From Calendula officinalis (lineage: Eukaryota; Streptophyta; Magnoliopsida; Asterales; Asteraceae), in the NCBI GenBank assembly GCA_963853835.1, contig OY970823.1, positions 6,590,001 through 6,654,000 on the forward strand: DNA of 64,000 nt, given 5' to 3'. Made by a program: the position numbers and the translations under genes. Below are positions 35,493 to 48,050 of this stretch, one piece after another. The notes below the pieces were generated by a model. The model had not been told where the DNA came from. It ran no database searches and saw only the letters and a program-made list of their open reading frames with translations. Positions within the stretch are counted from its first letter, which is position 1. Every line of letters starts with the position of its first letter.

Positions 35493-38402
35493 TGTAACAC
35501 CCCAAAAATAAGGGAAAAATAAAAAAAAAATTAAGTAATAAAATAAGTATTTTCCCAAAGTACAAGTAAATAAAAATCGGTCCCACTCATAAATTCATAA
35601 AATAAACCGTCACGTGGTATATAATGCGGAACAAATAAAGTTTTAAAAATAAGTTTCACTCGACAAACATTAAAGTGAAAATCCAAATCCATCAATAAAA
35701 ATCGAGATGCAACCCATCAGCCATGAACCTTCTCTTTGTCCTTGCTAAACCTGAAAATGGGGGAAGTGTTTGGGGTCAGCCACACGCTGAGTGGATAAAA
35801 TCAAAATAAACAAACACATACAAACAGTTCATGCCACATACATGTTCCCTAAAAGACTCTACTCATTTCTCGTTATTAGGCCTTTATTAATTCTCTTTAG
35901 GTTCGCCGTGGGTTGTGACGATACTCAACGTACGCCCACCGCCATACGCTCGTCACAACACCCTCTTCCAACACCCGTCCTCTAGGTGCCCCGCAGTACC
36001 ACGCTGACAGTCGTGTAGTGTACCTTGGCAACTCAAACGGGAAGAGTTGGCTCTCGCCGTCGCCTCTTGCGACCGGTAATTAAAATCTCATAGTTATTAG
36101 GTTAGTTTTATTAACGTGTTGACTCATACAACATGTACTCATATTAAACAAACCATCTCATACTCAACACATATCATCTCAACATATATGTAATCAACTA
36201 GCACATCTCACATGCATATAACTCATAACATAAGTCATGTACATAGATCAACACATAGTGATATGGTACACAGCTCGGTTACTCAGTAACCATATCTCAG
36301 TTCAGGATGTATTTAAAATAAACAAGAGTTAGAACATCATCAAGTAAACAAGCTTGTCTCAAGCAATAACAGTTCATGACACATAGCACAAAATCATGAA
36401 ACGAAAGTAAATGCAAGTTTATAGTGAGATCACCCACCTCGATAAACGTAAGCTCCTAATGAATCATCGGCACGCGCAAGAGTCACAACTCGGCTCCTAA
36501 AGGATCCTACAATGCATAACAAGAATCGGATTAAAACTCGCCTCAAAATTATTTCCAACAGAATTTGACAGCATGCAGCACTCTTACGGAAACGGTCATA
36601 ACTCTCAAACGGTTTACGGGATTTTATTCAAATTTTTATAGAAGCTAAATAACGCAAAGGACTACAATTTGTCAGAAGACATCGGAACTTGAATCCAAAC
36701 AGAAGGGGTTCAAAACAGACGCACAAGACAGAATAGCTGCGTGCTGTCACTTTTAAATGACAAGTCAGATCGACGAGCCGTCTGCGGCAACGAGAAGAGA
36801 ACTCAGAAAACTAGACACTAGCGCGGGACAAAAATCCAAAAACATATTTTAAGTGTGTTAAAAACAGGCTCAACCATAGATAACAGATTTTGTCCAAAAT
36901 TGGGTTTGGTATTTAAAAACCCGTTTTAAATCCCGACATTAACCAGCTCATTCCCGAGACACCCGACTGCCCCAAAAACCCTTTATATCATCACATAATC
37001 TCGTTTAATTTATTGAAGAAAATTATTTGGTTTAGGAACCAAGAGCCTAAAGGTTCGGTTTCCGGCTTTTCGGTTAAACAAAACGTTTACTTCTAATCAA
37101 CAAGGTTTTTACCCAACCCGACACTTCTCAAACTCAGAGGTCGTAACCCGAAACCAAAACCATAAAACGATTAACCAAAAGCTCATCAAGACTAGACTAA
37201 TAACCTAACCAACAATCAAAAACCCGAATTAACATAACTAAATCGAATCCACAACGACTCGGTATTTTATAACACCGCACACCTACACGAATGATCAGGA
37301 CATGGGAAAACAGAACTCGGTACAAGGGACTACCAGATATCGCAGCAGCAATCTCGCAATTAAATCTCGAAATCAAAACCCGATTTGTATAACTAAATCC
37401 CATTATCTGCCCTGCCCGATTACAACGCCACCAGAAAACCTCAACTCTTCCTTTATTGCTGCCCACTTCGGTAACCACATAAACCCAACAACTAAACAAT
37501 CAACACAGTCTTGCTCGAATACAACTCAACACTGGACTTGCTCGATAATCCGCTTGACCACCACACCCATTTCTGCACTTGTTCGGTGGTGATCACAGCA
37601 ACAATCTCGGCATAAAAAGAATTAGGAATACATCATGATTGGCTAGAATTAAATAGAAAACAAAAACTTGGATTAAAGGAAAACGGTTACCGAACAATCG
37701 ATCACAGCTTTACGGAAATGCTTGGGTCTCTTGGTTTGATTTTTGTTGGCGATTTCCTATTGTTCAGTCCCGATAACAGATTAAAACTTCACCTCAGATC
37801 ATTAAACGAGAATAAGGATTACCAGATAAGGTAGACAAATGAAATTAAAGAAAAGAAAGAAAAGGATAAGCTTGCTACCGACAAACACCCATGAATTTTC
37901 GATCACCATCTCCTGCTTGCTGTCAACGGCTGATTGGAGGAGGAAAGGTGGAGATGCGGCTGGAAATAGGGATTAGGGTTAATCTGGTTAAAGTTTTTAA
38001 CTACTTAGGCCTCAAGTCCTTAATATTTTCTTTTCTAATCGGGCCCAAACCAAAGCTGGCCACTCACGACCCAACTCAAAACAAAACACACTCAAACTTG
38101 GTCTTTGATCATTTAATGGAAACGATACTCGGGTCTCGGCCTTGGCCTTGGCCTTTGGCCGGCCTTGACCCGACACCAACGAGTCAAACTCTTTGCTCAT
38201 TAAAATTTGGAATATAAGACGTCACCTTATATAATTAATTCGTGAACACATTAAAGTGTAGAAAAAATATCACTTAAAATTTAACGTCTAGAGAATTCTA
38301 CAATCACCTAAGTGTGCATGGAATTAAGTATACTCCAATAAAATGTAATAGAAATTTAAATTAAATTAATATTTGATTATCTGAAAATTTCAGGGCGTTA
38401 CA
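35493..38402 (-). repeat. Gypsy solo LTR, 2.9 kb
   Basis: It starts TGTAACACCCC and ends GGGCGTTACA in plus orientation, a full LTR of the family at 28075-30833. There is no internal domain on either side, so it looks like a solo LTR. A clear 5-bp duplication was not found (CAATT left, ATGAC right), so rearrangement at the border with the TRIM is possible. Confidence 0.7.
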
Positions 38403-38848
38403 ATGACTTTTTAAGAGGTCACTCCAACCACTTGATCTTCCCTAACCACTTGAACATCTTTCAATGTTTGATTCTTTTAGTCCATATATTTAACAATTTT
38501 ACATTTTAAACTCATGTATATATTTATATGTGAATCATTTATGATTTCTATAAATATAAATTATAACTTTATCGTATTTCAATAATTTCTGTAACTATAA
38601 ATTAAATAGTTTAGTAAAAGACATTTTAAAAAAAAAATGTTAAGTTTTGTAATGTTATAAGAATTGTTAAATTAAATAAGTAAGGGGTATTTATAAAACT
38701 TTTGATAAAGTTAAAGGTAAATTAGTAATTTGTAAGAAAAAGTCTTTGAAAAAGTTTACCATTAGAGAGGTTTTTAACTAATAGGTTATTAGATGATGTG
38801 TCAAAATTAATAAGTCATTGGAGATGTTAACCATTGTGGATGCTCTAA

Positions 38849-39167
38849 GACTGCTCCTAACCATTTCGTGAGTATTCCGTGAGTTTGCCGCCACTTGAGG
38901 GAAGCCATTGGCACGGGACCACCAGTGGTCCCGCCAGTTTATAGACGCCGGTTTAGAGACGGGTAAGGAGGGAAGTGTGAGTTGGTAAGTGGGGCCTAAA
39001 GAGGTATTTTGTGTGTGTGTTTTGTAATGATGGGTCCCAAAAAACTTAAGGGAAGATATATTGTTGACATGAGTACGTCAGTTTAGTGTCGGTTGAATGA
39101 TGAGCTAAGGTGGCGCTAATTTGGCAACAACTGACGACGTCAGCTTCCACTACTGTTGGGAGTGGTC
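38849..39167. mobile_element. Harbinger-type MITE, 319 bp
   Basis: Ends GACTGCTCCTAACCAT and, reversed from the right, GACCACTCCCAACAGT. TAA lies on both sides (38846-38848 and 39168-39170). It adjoins the previous MITE with one shared TAA, as expected if it inserted into that MITE's target duplication. Confidence 0.72.
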
Positions 39168-39581
39168 TAAGAATTATAGTAAGTAAATGAGTTGACGGGT
39201 ATCATATCGTGTTATTAATTTGAAGTTTGTTATAATTTATTGTTCGATTAGATAAATGGAAAGAACTGTATTCAAATCTTCTTTTACACATTCTATGGAT
39301 TAACGACAACAAAAGCACTGTAATAAATCCAACATCGGAATACCTATTTTCAAACACACAATCATCATTCATATGTAAAAGGTTGATCATCACGTTTATC
39401 TCGGGTTTATATCGGATCTCAAAAGCAACACCTTTGTTACCTTCGTAACCAAGTCTTTATGAAAATACGTAATTAATTATGGCTGGTTTTTTCGCGATTC
39501 TACTTTTAAAGTATAACATTTATCAACGGATATACAAACATAAGTAACTTAAACCCGACAAGAAGACACAAAAATAAAGTT

Positions 39582-42500
39582 TTACACAACAACATTCATG
39601 GCATTGTTATTTGGTGATGGACTTGCACTTGTTGGTTCAATCTTTCTCATCATAAACCCTGGTGGTGGGTGAGAACTACCATCTTCATCATGATAAATAT
39701 ATGCAAATCCACCATGTCTAGTCAAATCCATTCCTTGCATTTCATCTTCTTTTGATACCCGCAACAAATTAAGTCGTTTCAAAGCGTAGAAAAGTGGTGC
39801 CATTGTCGCACTCACCCATCCGAATATCACCAATATTTGGATAATTTGCGCCGCTAACAATTTCCCGCCGCCGCCCATGAAAAGCCCGTAAGGCCGCCCG
39901 GTGGCATAAACTTCATGGACATATTGTTTTTTAGCAAACAAACCGGTGAACAAAAGGCCCCATGACCCACACCCGCCGTGTAGTTGTGCTGCCTCTAGTG
40001 GATCATCGTACTTAAACTTTTCGGCTAGCATATTACATCCTATTAGAACCCACGCCGCAACGAACCCACAAACGATTGCCGCCCATGGCTCGACGACAGC
40101 ACACCCGGAAGTAATGGCGGCAAAGCCACCAAGCAAGCCATTACAAACATCGGTTACATTCCAATGACCGACTAGGAACCTTTTACCGAACAAAGTGGTT
40201 AACGCCGCAGTGCATCCTGCCAATGTGGTGGTGACAGCTGTCCTTCCAACAGCGCTCCATTGACCGTAATAATCGTTTGAAGTACCGTATGATTTCGAGA
40301 TCGTTAAGAAAGAGCCCGGATTGAAACCATACCATCCGAACCATAGAAGAAACGTGCCCAATACAACTAGTGAGCTACTGTGGCCTCGTAAGGCCACAGA
40401 ACGCCCAGACCGATCAAATCGGCCAATTCTTGGACCTTCAATCAACGCACCCCAAAGACCCGCAATCCCACCCACCATATGGACCACACCCGAGCCAGCA
40501 AAGTCGATGGCTCCTGAACCAAACAGGAGGCTGCCGCTTGTTCTTGAAGCGCTAGCCCAACCATCACTAGACCACACCCAATGTGACACTATAGGGTATA
40601 CAAAACCTGTAACCAAATAAATTAACTAGTTAGTTGCTAGCTTAATTTATGTGTCAATAATTATACATTTCAATCAATATCATATCTTAGTCGCTAGTCT
40701 AGTTTGTACGGAATGACTTTTTCCTAATTAATAATATGTGATCATAGATTTTTATACCTTGAGAACGCAATCAAACAACTATACTAACTTTAAATATTAT
40801 TCATTATAGTATTATACTTAATTTTACTTTTAAACAAATATTCTCGTTAGATTCTCAGGACAATCGATCATATTTTCGTGATATATGTTACCTAGAGAAT
40901 CGTTTAAGGAGGTCCATCATTTTTACAAAGTCCCAAGGAACAGATCTCAACCATTGATTAATAAGATCTAATAGTCAAGATTAATCACATATTTTATACA
41001 TGAAGGGATATTTTGGTCATTTGTCACTTAAAATTGTTTTTGGTTTTTTTTGGTTTTTTTGATTTTTGATTTTAATTTTTTTTTATTTTTATACTTTTTA
41101 TATTTTTTATATTTTTTCATTAAAAAAAATATTTATTAGATAATTACGTGTAATACTTAATTACATGTGATTTTAGTGTAAACTCACATATGATTGTATA
41201 TTTAATCACATTTGATGTTTTAGTTAAATCACATGTGATTCCGTATGCACTCAAATGTGATTCGATATGCAATTACATGTGATTCAGTATACAATCACAT
41301 TATGTGTTATTAATAAAAAAAATATTAGTTTTTTAAAAAAATAAATAAAAATAAAGATTCTAAAATAGAAGTTCTAAAATAAAAGATAAAAAAATAATTT
41401 TTTTTAGAAAATGACCAAAATACCCCTCAATATATTAAATATGTGATTAATATTAGTCGTTAGATCTTATAAATCAATGATTGAGATTTATTTCTCAGAA
41501 TTTCATAAAAATAATAGACCTTCTTGAACGCAACTCATGTTACTTAATGTTTTCATGAAATTAAACGAAGCACTTGCGCGAGAACATGAATTGGACGAAA
41601 GGTATCGTACATAATTATTTTACAACTTGTAAGTTGTCAATTTAAAAAGAAATTTTTTTTTTGACCGGTCAGTTAATAAGTTAGTGGTTCGAGCTTAGAA
41701 AGTGACATCCACAAATGACAATATGTTTTCCCTCGAACCTTCCACCTATGGGGAATAAACCTCACGTCCACGACAAGACTTGAACTCGTGACATTGGCCA
41801 TGGGCAACACTTTATCTTTTCACCAATACCACTAGGCTAGAAGCCTTGGGTAATTTAAAAAGAATTAATATATACATTATATATTTAAAGGCTTTGTTAG
41901 TGACAGCCCTAAGGGCTGTCACTAACATGCATAAAAATCTTATACATTAATTAAAAAAGTAATATTCTTAAAATTGAGGTTGTCTTTTGAGTATTTTGTC
42001 TTTTTAATAACAACCTTAAAGACTATCATTAACATTTTCCTATAAACATCAAATAGGCTAAACATTAAATATGTCGTTGTCATTGCTGATCTAATTAAGA
42101 AATTAATTATTTAGTAGGCCCACAACTATGTCTTTATTTCAACTTTTCTCAATACTGAATTTATTAACTATTAAGGGTTTTTTTTTCTAATAGGTGTACA
42201 TAATATAAAAAGTTATACTTATGAGTTCAAGTCTAGTTGTAAATAAGTGAAATAGATTAATTACGGTTCAAAATATAAAATTAAGTGAACATGAATTTTC
42301 TTAATTACTATTAAATGTAAATTGTTATTAACGAGACATTAATTATTATTTTTAAAACAAATTTTACCCTTTTAATTTTATTAAAAGGAAGAAAAGTAAA
42401 TTATTTATTCGAAAATGTACGAAAAAGATTGTTATTGTTACTTATGAGACATTAATTATTAATTGCAATAAATAAACCAAACCGGAAAAAAAGTAAATCA

Positions 42501-43215
42501 TGTATTCTAAATCCACGAAAATGATTGTTAATTTTTGTATTTAAAAGAAAATTATGTGAAACTAAAAACTCAATAACATTATCGATGGTTTAAATTTGTT
42601 TCCAATATTTTTTAGATGCTTTATTTATCACGGACCGATTAAGGTACAATCAAATTAAACCATTCGATTAGAAATTTGAATCTATAGGATTATGGAGTGA
42701 AGGAAACCTGTCAAAAAGGATGAATAAATGAGGTAAGCTACAAACTGAGTTCTCTCCGCAATGGAGCCGCTAGTAATACCAGCAGCTGCTATAGCAAATG
42801 CCCATTGGTACAGAAAAAAACTATAGTCGTATACTTGCGACGGTATCGATTTCAGCCCGAAGTTGTGTTTACCGATGAATCCATTCGATGGTCCACCGAA
42901 TGCAAAAGCGAACCCGAAAACATAGTAAGAAAGGCCGCCAGCAGCAGCATCCAAGACATTAGTGAGCATGATGTTCATGGTGTTCTTCGCCCGAACGGAC
43001 CCCGCACAAAGCATCGCGAATCCTAGTTGCATGGCGAACACGAGGTAGGCTGAAAAGAGGAGGTAGGTGTTGTCAATGGCGTATGTGGTGTTGGTGAATT
43101 TGTCAGAGGTGGCGGTGAAGCGGTCGCAGATGTAGTCGGCTGCCGCCGTGGCGTTGGCGGCAAGGCCGAGGAGCGGGGTTAGTTCGGCAGCGGAGCAGGT
43201 GGGGAAAGATGCCAT
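39582..43215 (-). CDS. AMT1: AMT1-type ammonium transporter, two exons
   Basis: Exon 1 is 43215-42708 and exon 2 is 40606-39582, giving 510 residues, the usual AMT1 length. The intron (42707-40607, 2101 bp) has GT...AG ends and splits a glycine codon in phase 1, joining SSFLTG to FVYPIVSHW. The protein is a plasma-membrane ammonium importer with about 11 membrane segments that acts as a trimer. Visible family signs are AMQLGFAMLCAGSVRAKN, the signature around DFAGSGVVHMVGG with a pore histidine near residue 212, and a second pore histidine in AAQLHGGCGSWG near 380. The C-terminal regulatory tail GMDLTRHGGFAY keeps the threonine whose phosphorylation closes Arabidopsis AMT1;1. I chose the ATG at 43215 (MASFPTC) over an in-frame ATG at 43281 because AMT1 proteins begin this way and the TATA box lies between them. 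No break is seen; subgroup (1;1, 1;2, 1;3) is not resolved. Confidence 0.96.
40894..41536. mobile_element. Mutator-type MITE in the AMT1 intron
   Basis: Inverted ends of about 110 bp: left GAGAATCGTTTAAGGAGGTC, right (reversed) GAGTTGCGTTCAAGAAGGTC, both continuing through a shared 'gatctcaaccattgatt'-like block. A 9-bp direct repeat, ATGTTACCT (40885-40893) and ATGTTACTT (41537-41545), flanks it, the size made by Mutator-like transposases. The centre (about 41140-41310) repeats an AATCACATGTGATT-like palindrome several times. There is no coding sequence. Confidence 0.82.
41652..41851 (-). mobile_element. tRNA-derived SINE in the AMT1 intron
   Basis: On the minus strand a pol III A-box-like TAGCCTAGTGGTA is followed about 45 bases later by a B-box-like GAGTTCAAGTC, and the element ends in a short A tract (T tract on the plus strand). 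A 13-bp target duplication AATTTAAAAAGAA flanks it at 41639-41651 and 41852-41864. Head boxes, A tail and long duplication define a SINE of 200 bp. Confidence 0.85.
41896..42033. repeat. Foldback/MITE-like sequence in the AMT1 intron
   Basis: GTTAGTGACAGCCCT (41896-41910) is followed after one base by its perfect reverse complement (41912-41926). A decayed relative of the same arm, ACAACCTTAAAGACTATCA, lies at about 42009-42033, so this may be a small MITE with a palindromic end. No target duplication was identified. Confidence 0.5.
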
Positions 43216-43269
43216 TGTTATGGTTGAAATTGTGTTTGATGGAAAGGAAGTGGTTAGTGAATTGGTGTT

Positions 43270-43275
43270 TTTATA
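43270..43275 (-). promoter_or_regulatory. Probable TATA box of AMT1
   Basis: The minus strand reads CTATAAAAAC about 55 bases upstream of the chosen start codon. This implies a short 5' leader of roughly 25-30 nt and supports the start at 43215. Confidence 0.6.
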
Positions 43276-43281
43276 GAGCAA

Positions 43282-44585
43282 ATTATTATCTTAAGTCAAC
43301 GGTTCCTCACAAGCAAATAATGTCTATTTGAATATGTGGTGTTTAATAATCATAGGGAAAAATTATAAATGATAACATATAAGATATTTATTCTCATTTT
43401 AATCACTAACTGCTTTTTATGAAAATTTATAAAAAGGGAATACATTTTTGTTACAATCACTAAAAGCAAAAGGTAATCAACTTTCATATAAAATTAGAAA
43501 AATAGAATACGTGACTTGTAAATGTGACTTTTATGGATTAAATAGCACATATTTGTCAAATAATGCATCATTGGATCACTTGTCTGAGTATGAATCTTAG
43601 GTCGCAGAGTAAAAATCACTCAGATGAAGATTTATAAATAATGTATATGAATAAGGATGGCACTGCAGATTAATTTCTCAAACTAATATGTTGATTATAT
43701 ATATTTTTTATTTTGTCCATTTGATTTGATTTTTATTATAATTGTAAAATATCCGATGTATAATCCATTAACCATTGGAGTTAAAGAAATCGGTCATATG
43801 TTAAGTGTACGAATTGTTTTGAAAGCTGATTACCCATTAGTGATTAAAACAAAAGTAGATACATTTCTTATAAATTGTTATAAAAGTTAGTTACCTTTTT
43901 GTGATCAAAACAAAAGTAAATACCCTTATTATAAACTTTTTTAAAAGTTGGTTACTTTTTGTTTGGATTTGTAATCGTAATAATAAATTTAGTGTCAGTT
44001 GGATAGATTGGCTAACAGACCATTTGTTGTAATTTTCTAGCTTCTCACTGGTTGTTTATTTAATGAAAGCAGATTAAAAAAAAAAAAACTTTCATCTAAA
44101 GTATATTACACTTTTATATATTTCTCCCTTCATATTGTAAATAATAGGTTTCAAAACACATAAATCATATGTAGTGATGAATTCGGAAACTCATAATGAA
44201 ATTGTATGTAAATAATTAATTTACCAAAAAATTTAGACCCAATGCAACGACACAATCAAATTTTTCTTTCCAAACCAAACATGTGACAAATTCCAACAAA
44301 CCCAATCGATGCAGGTTGTGATCAACCATACGACCACACCTTTTCTTTAAGAAAAACTTAAAATTTCAATAATAATAAAAAAAACATATTCCACTATTAA
44401 CTAAAAAACATTACAATAAATTTTAATGTTTATTTGTTCATATAATCGATTTTTTGTTTTCTTCACCTATCTTCATGTATTTACTTGTAATTAAACATAT
44501 GTTGTTGGTATTTATCATCAATTTCCTATTTAATATAATATTAATTTTATATGAATATATATTTATTGTAAATTAATATATATTT
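43282..44585. other. AMT1 upstream region, no gene
   Basis: AT-rich DNA that probably includes the AMT1 promoter beyond the TATA box. A ~67-bp unit with 'gtgattaaaacaaaagta' and 'gtgatcaaaacaaaagta' is repeated twice (about 43825-43965). I see no coding exon or RNA gene. Confidence 0.5.
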
Positions 44586-44668
44586 AAAGAAAAAAGAAAG
44601 AAAGAGAAAGAAAGAAAAGAGGGAAGAAAGAAAATAAAAAAAGAAAGAAAATAAAGAAGAAAGCAAGA
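44586..44668 (+). repeat. Polypurine (GAAA)n tract
   Basis: About 83 bases are almost entirely A and G in GAAA/GAAAGA units. It is a simple repeat next to the start of a gypsy LTR at 44693. Confidence 0.85.
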
Positions 44669-44692
44669 CTAAGTCATGTCGCTAAAGTGATC

Positions 44693-46830
44693 TGTAACGT
44701 CTAAAAATTTACAGTAAATTTAAACTTTTTAGATTGATTAAATAACAAAGAGAATCCTTTTATTAATATAATAGTAATGATGTCATTAAAAAGCATCTTA
44801 TATAAAACCGAACGTATGTTTAATCGGAATAATAAATAACGACTAGTAGAAAATCCAATTACCCGTCTCTAGCAAAGCAGTGTCATATCTCAGCCTTCTC
44901 TTTATCCTTTTTACAAGTACCTGCACATGTGAGCGACTCAGTAGGGGCGGAATTAGAAAATATCATTAGTAGTAGCACGCTTTAGGGATAAAAAAGGCGG
45001 GATCAAGAGGGTTGCGCTCTCTTGTGGGGTCCTAGGGGCAGCGCCTTTAGTGGCGTTCAAGGGGTCAATACGTTGAAACAAAAACGAATTTTACATAAAT
45101 GACTATATCACATAAATATCATGTTACGTTTGATTATTTATACATCAAGTCTTCAAGAACTAATTTCATAAACCTACAAGACAACTACTAATTTATAGAC
45201 TTAAAGCTAAAAAAACTACACGACACACACTTTGTATTCTTTTTATTTGGTTTAAGTTTTTCTTTTGGGCTTTGAGTTTAGACCATTGATTAATACTTGA
45301 GGTTTTTTAAGATTGATTTGGGCTATTGGTAGGTTTTTTAATCCAGCAGAAGCACTGCACCGTGATACCAAAAGAAAAAATCTAAAAATTTGTACTATGG
45401 GAAAAAATTTGAGTAGTGTCGTCCCGTGCCACTACGGGACACATAACACATCCGCCCCGGTGAGGGAGTACGGGTAAGCAAAACGTTTCATAAATACCAT
45501 TCATATACAGGGTACACATATCAATAATCGTGATCCCACATAAAGCGCATAAGTAACAAATGTTGCACACAAAAACATTTATTAAATATAATAATTAATA
45601 GCAAATGCCTATAGGATCGGACCAGTAATGCAACATATACGCCCAAGTACGGATCACACCGCCTCTAAGACTAAAGGGAATGGACCAACGGCGTGGAGTA
45701 AGGGGGTGATTTGGCAAGGGGCAACGCCGTGGCTTGGTATGGAACACCATTTCCCCCCAACACCGTGGGGGGTGGGCGTGGTGGAGCAAGCATGCAGACC
45801 ACGGGAGGCCACGGTGTGTGAGGATTGCTTTTTGATAAATGGTGGCCTGTGATTGGTTGAGGGTATTTTCTTTTCTATTATATTTAAAATTTAATAGAAT
45901 AAAATGGTGTGGTGTGGTGTGGTGGGTATTTCCTAGAGATGATGTGGTGTGGTGGTGGTGTGGTGTATGAGGTGGCGATGATGTGGCAGAAAAGGGCACC
46001 ACCACATGTGATGCCCATACCCATCAGCCTAACACTAGTAGCATGAATACACGTGTCTCGTACTTGGCGAGGATCCTAGTCACAATAGTTTATAATTAAC
46101 ATTAACATCAATAATCATAAACCAGCCTATTCATTAACATGATATGCACACATCAGATCCCAGACAATCGACAATAACACAATTCAAACGATTAAGAATA
46201 ATGCAATAGAAGGAGGATTAACAAATATCACACAATTGTAATAGCTACTGATGTGTAGTGGGAGAAACTCACCTGAGCTCTGCTAGCTTCCAAATTAACC
46301 TACAATAGGTTAATACTTTCTCAACACCCTTGTGATCCTAATAACAAATAAACAACCTCATATTACACTTTACCCAATTAGGCACTAAATACAGTTACTG
46401 AGCTCTCCCAACAAGTTTACCAAAATTCTCATAACTCTGAAACCGTATACTCAACTAACACCAAATTTGACTCCGAGGGATGCAATTCATTGTGAGACAC
46501 CCTCTTCCCAATTGTGATGCTAAGGGTCTCGAAATCAGCTCACAACACGAAACAATCGCACACATACGCGCACTGCGACAACTTACTAAATTGACCGTAA
46601 CTCACAAACTGCAGACCCTCTTGATGAGTGGTCGGTAAATTCGGAAAGCTAAATCAGAGGGCTACAACTATTTAGAAGACATATCGCCCACAATCTGACT
46701 ATATCATCATCAAAAACAGACCCGAAGGCCGACACAGAAATATGCTAAAACCGAACATCGTCAACAAATACAAAAGGACTCAACCCGACACCGTTAACCG
46801 AATGTCTACAGATACATCCAACTTCATGGT
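44693..46830 (-). repeat. Gypsy LTR fragment with nested MITE
   Basis: It begins TGTAACGTC and continues with blocks also seen in the other minus-oriented LTRs: 'cagccttctctttatcc', 'tacctgcacatg', 'ctcataactctgaaaccgta' and 'gactccgagggatgcaattc'. A MITE sits at 45669-46029, and about 44945-45370 is an unidentified insertion with 'gcagcgcctttagtggcg'. No proper right end was found. Confidence 0.5.
45669..46029. mobile_element. Harbinger-type MITE, 361 bp
   Basis: TAA flanks both sides (45666-45668 and 46030-46032). Ends are GACTAAAGGGAATGGACC and, reversed from the right, GGCTGATGGGTATGGGCA. The inside is rich in GTGGTGTGGTG. It has no transposase; a long open stretch on the minus strand is a by-product of base composition. 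Confidence 0.65.
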
Positions 46831-47278
46831 GCTAGAGTAATCAGGCTATCAATTTTTCATTTTTGGTCTAACAATGATTTTAGGTTATGTGCTTAACCGC
46901 CGGTCATCTTGTAAGCAGTTCATACATGTGCAAGGTGAAATGTACTTTACTTGTTCATACTTGTGGAAGGTGAACTCGTGTATTATTCGTGAAGTTATGT
47001 TTCGATTATTATTGCTATGCAATTTGTTAATTATTTATATTTACTTAGCTTAGTGTTAGTCCCCACCTTATTCACTATTTTACAGGGTTCGTTAAGGTTA
47101 GCTTGGTTAGGTGAGGACTATTTTGGGAATGAATAATCCGGCTCTGATAATTGTATTATGCCGAGCCGCTTTTGTTAAGTAGCACCATTTTAGACAATAA
47201 TGGTATTTCGGATATTATGTAATGAATATTGTTTTTATGTAAGACTTAAATGTACTATTTTAATTATTACACTTCCGT
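46831..47278 (+). repeat. Possible gypsy LTR end fragment
   Basis: No gene. The text 'gttagtccccaccttatt', 'aataatccggctctgat' and an ATTATTACA end before 47272 resemble the last part of a plus-oriented gypsy LTR. The family and left end are unknown. Confidence 0.3.
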
Positions 47279-47286
47279 ATTATAAA

Positions 47287-47692
47287 GGGTGCTACTATTT
47301 GGACACCCCTAACTACTAAATAAACACCCCAATTAAAATCAATACCTGAAAATTAAAATTAAAAATAATTAATTAACATCGTTATTCAGACTTTTTTTTA
47401 ATATGAAATTGGTGGTCGACGGTGGTGGTGGTGGTGAGCGGCATATGCAATGGTGGTGGCGGAGTTAGTTGGCGGTGACGGAATGGACGACAAATTGAGC
47501 ATCGAAGCGAGTTGGTGGTGGCGGAGCGAGCGGCGACGTCGACCGGCCGACTCCGATGCGAGTGACTTGGTAGCGTGGTGGTTAACGGCAGTCGGCATAG
47601 TTCGATGGAGGCTTCGAAAAAATTTATTAGTTAATTATTGAAGAATTTGGGGTATTCAAATAGAATTATGGGGTGTCCCAATAGTTAACCCC
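47287..47692. mobile_element. hAT-like MITE, 406 bp
   Basis: The ends GGGTGCTACTATTTGGACAC and, reversed, GGGGTTAACTATTGGGACAC pair imperfectly over about 45 bp. An 8-bp repeat with one mismatch, ATTATAAA (47279-47286) and ATTATGAA (47693-47700), flanks it, as made by hAT transposases. The middle is GGTGGT-rich. Confidence 0.65.
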
Positions 47693-48050
47693 ATTATGAA
47701 AAAAAGGGTTTATATCTACGGTATTAAAATTATGTGGACAAAGGATGAAAAATAGACAAAATACACATTTATTTAACTTTAAAAAATATATGGTCACATG
47801 TATTAGGCATTCTGGCTGCTCTTTGCTGAATTGTACGTGGCGAAATCCTCAAAAGTAATATTTGTTGTGTGACTAGATATTACAAAATGTCACACAAACA
47901 TAAAATGGCAATTGGATGAAACGTAGTCATACAAAATACACATTTATTTGACTTTAGAAAGCATATGGTCACACTAATTGACAGTTTTTGCTACATTTGG
48001 CTTAATTGTACGTGACTAAATCCACAAAAAAATCATAGTTGTGTGACTAA

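Larger units (their letters stand above)
34983..38845. mobile_element. Harbinger-type MITE containing a TRIM and a gypsy LTR
   Basis: Terminal inverted repeats are GAGCATCTACAATTGG and, reversed from the right, GAGCATCCACAATGG, with TAA at 34980-34982 and 38846-38848. The MITE's own sequence is only about 530 bp (34983-35067 and 38403-38845). The rest is later insertions. Confidence 0.72.

Noticed and set aside
39946..40620. Open frames on the plus strand opposite AMT1 exon 2
   Set aside because: They are antisense shadows of the conserved transporter exon.
43216..43281. Upstream in-frame ATG for AMT1 (43281)
   Set aside because: It would add 22 residues not typical of AMT1 and lies upstream of the probable TATA box.
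45595..46005. 136-codon open frame on the minus strand
   Set aside because: It lies in a GTGGTG-rich MITE with defined TAA-flanked ends; low complexity.
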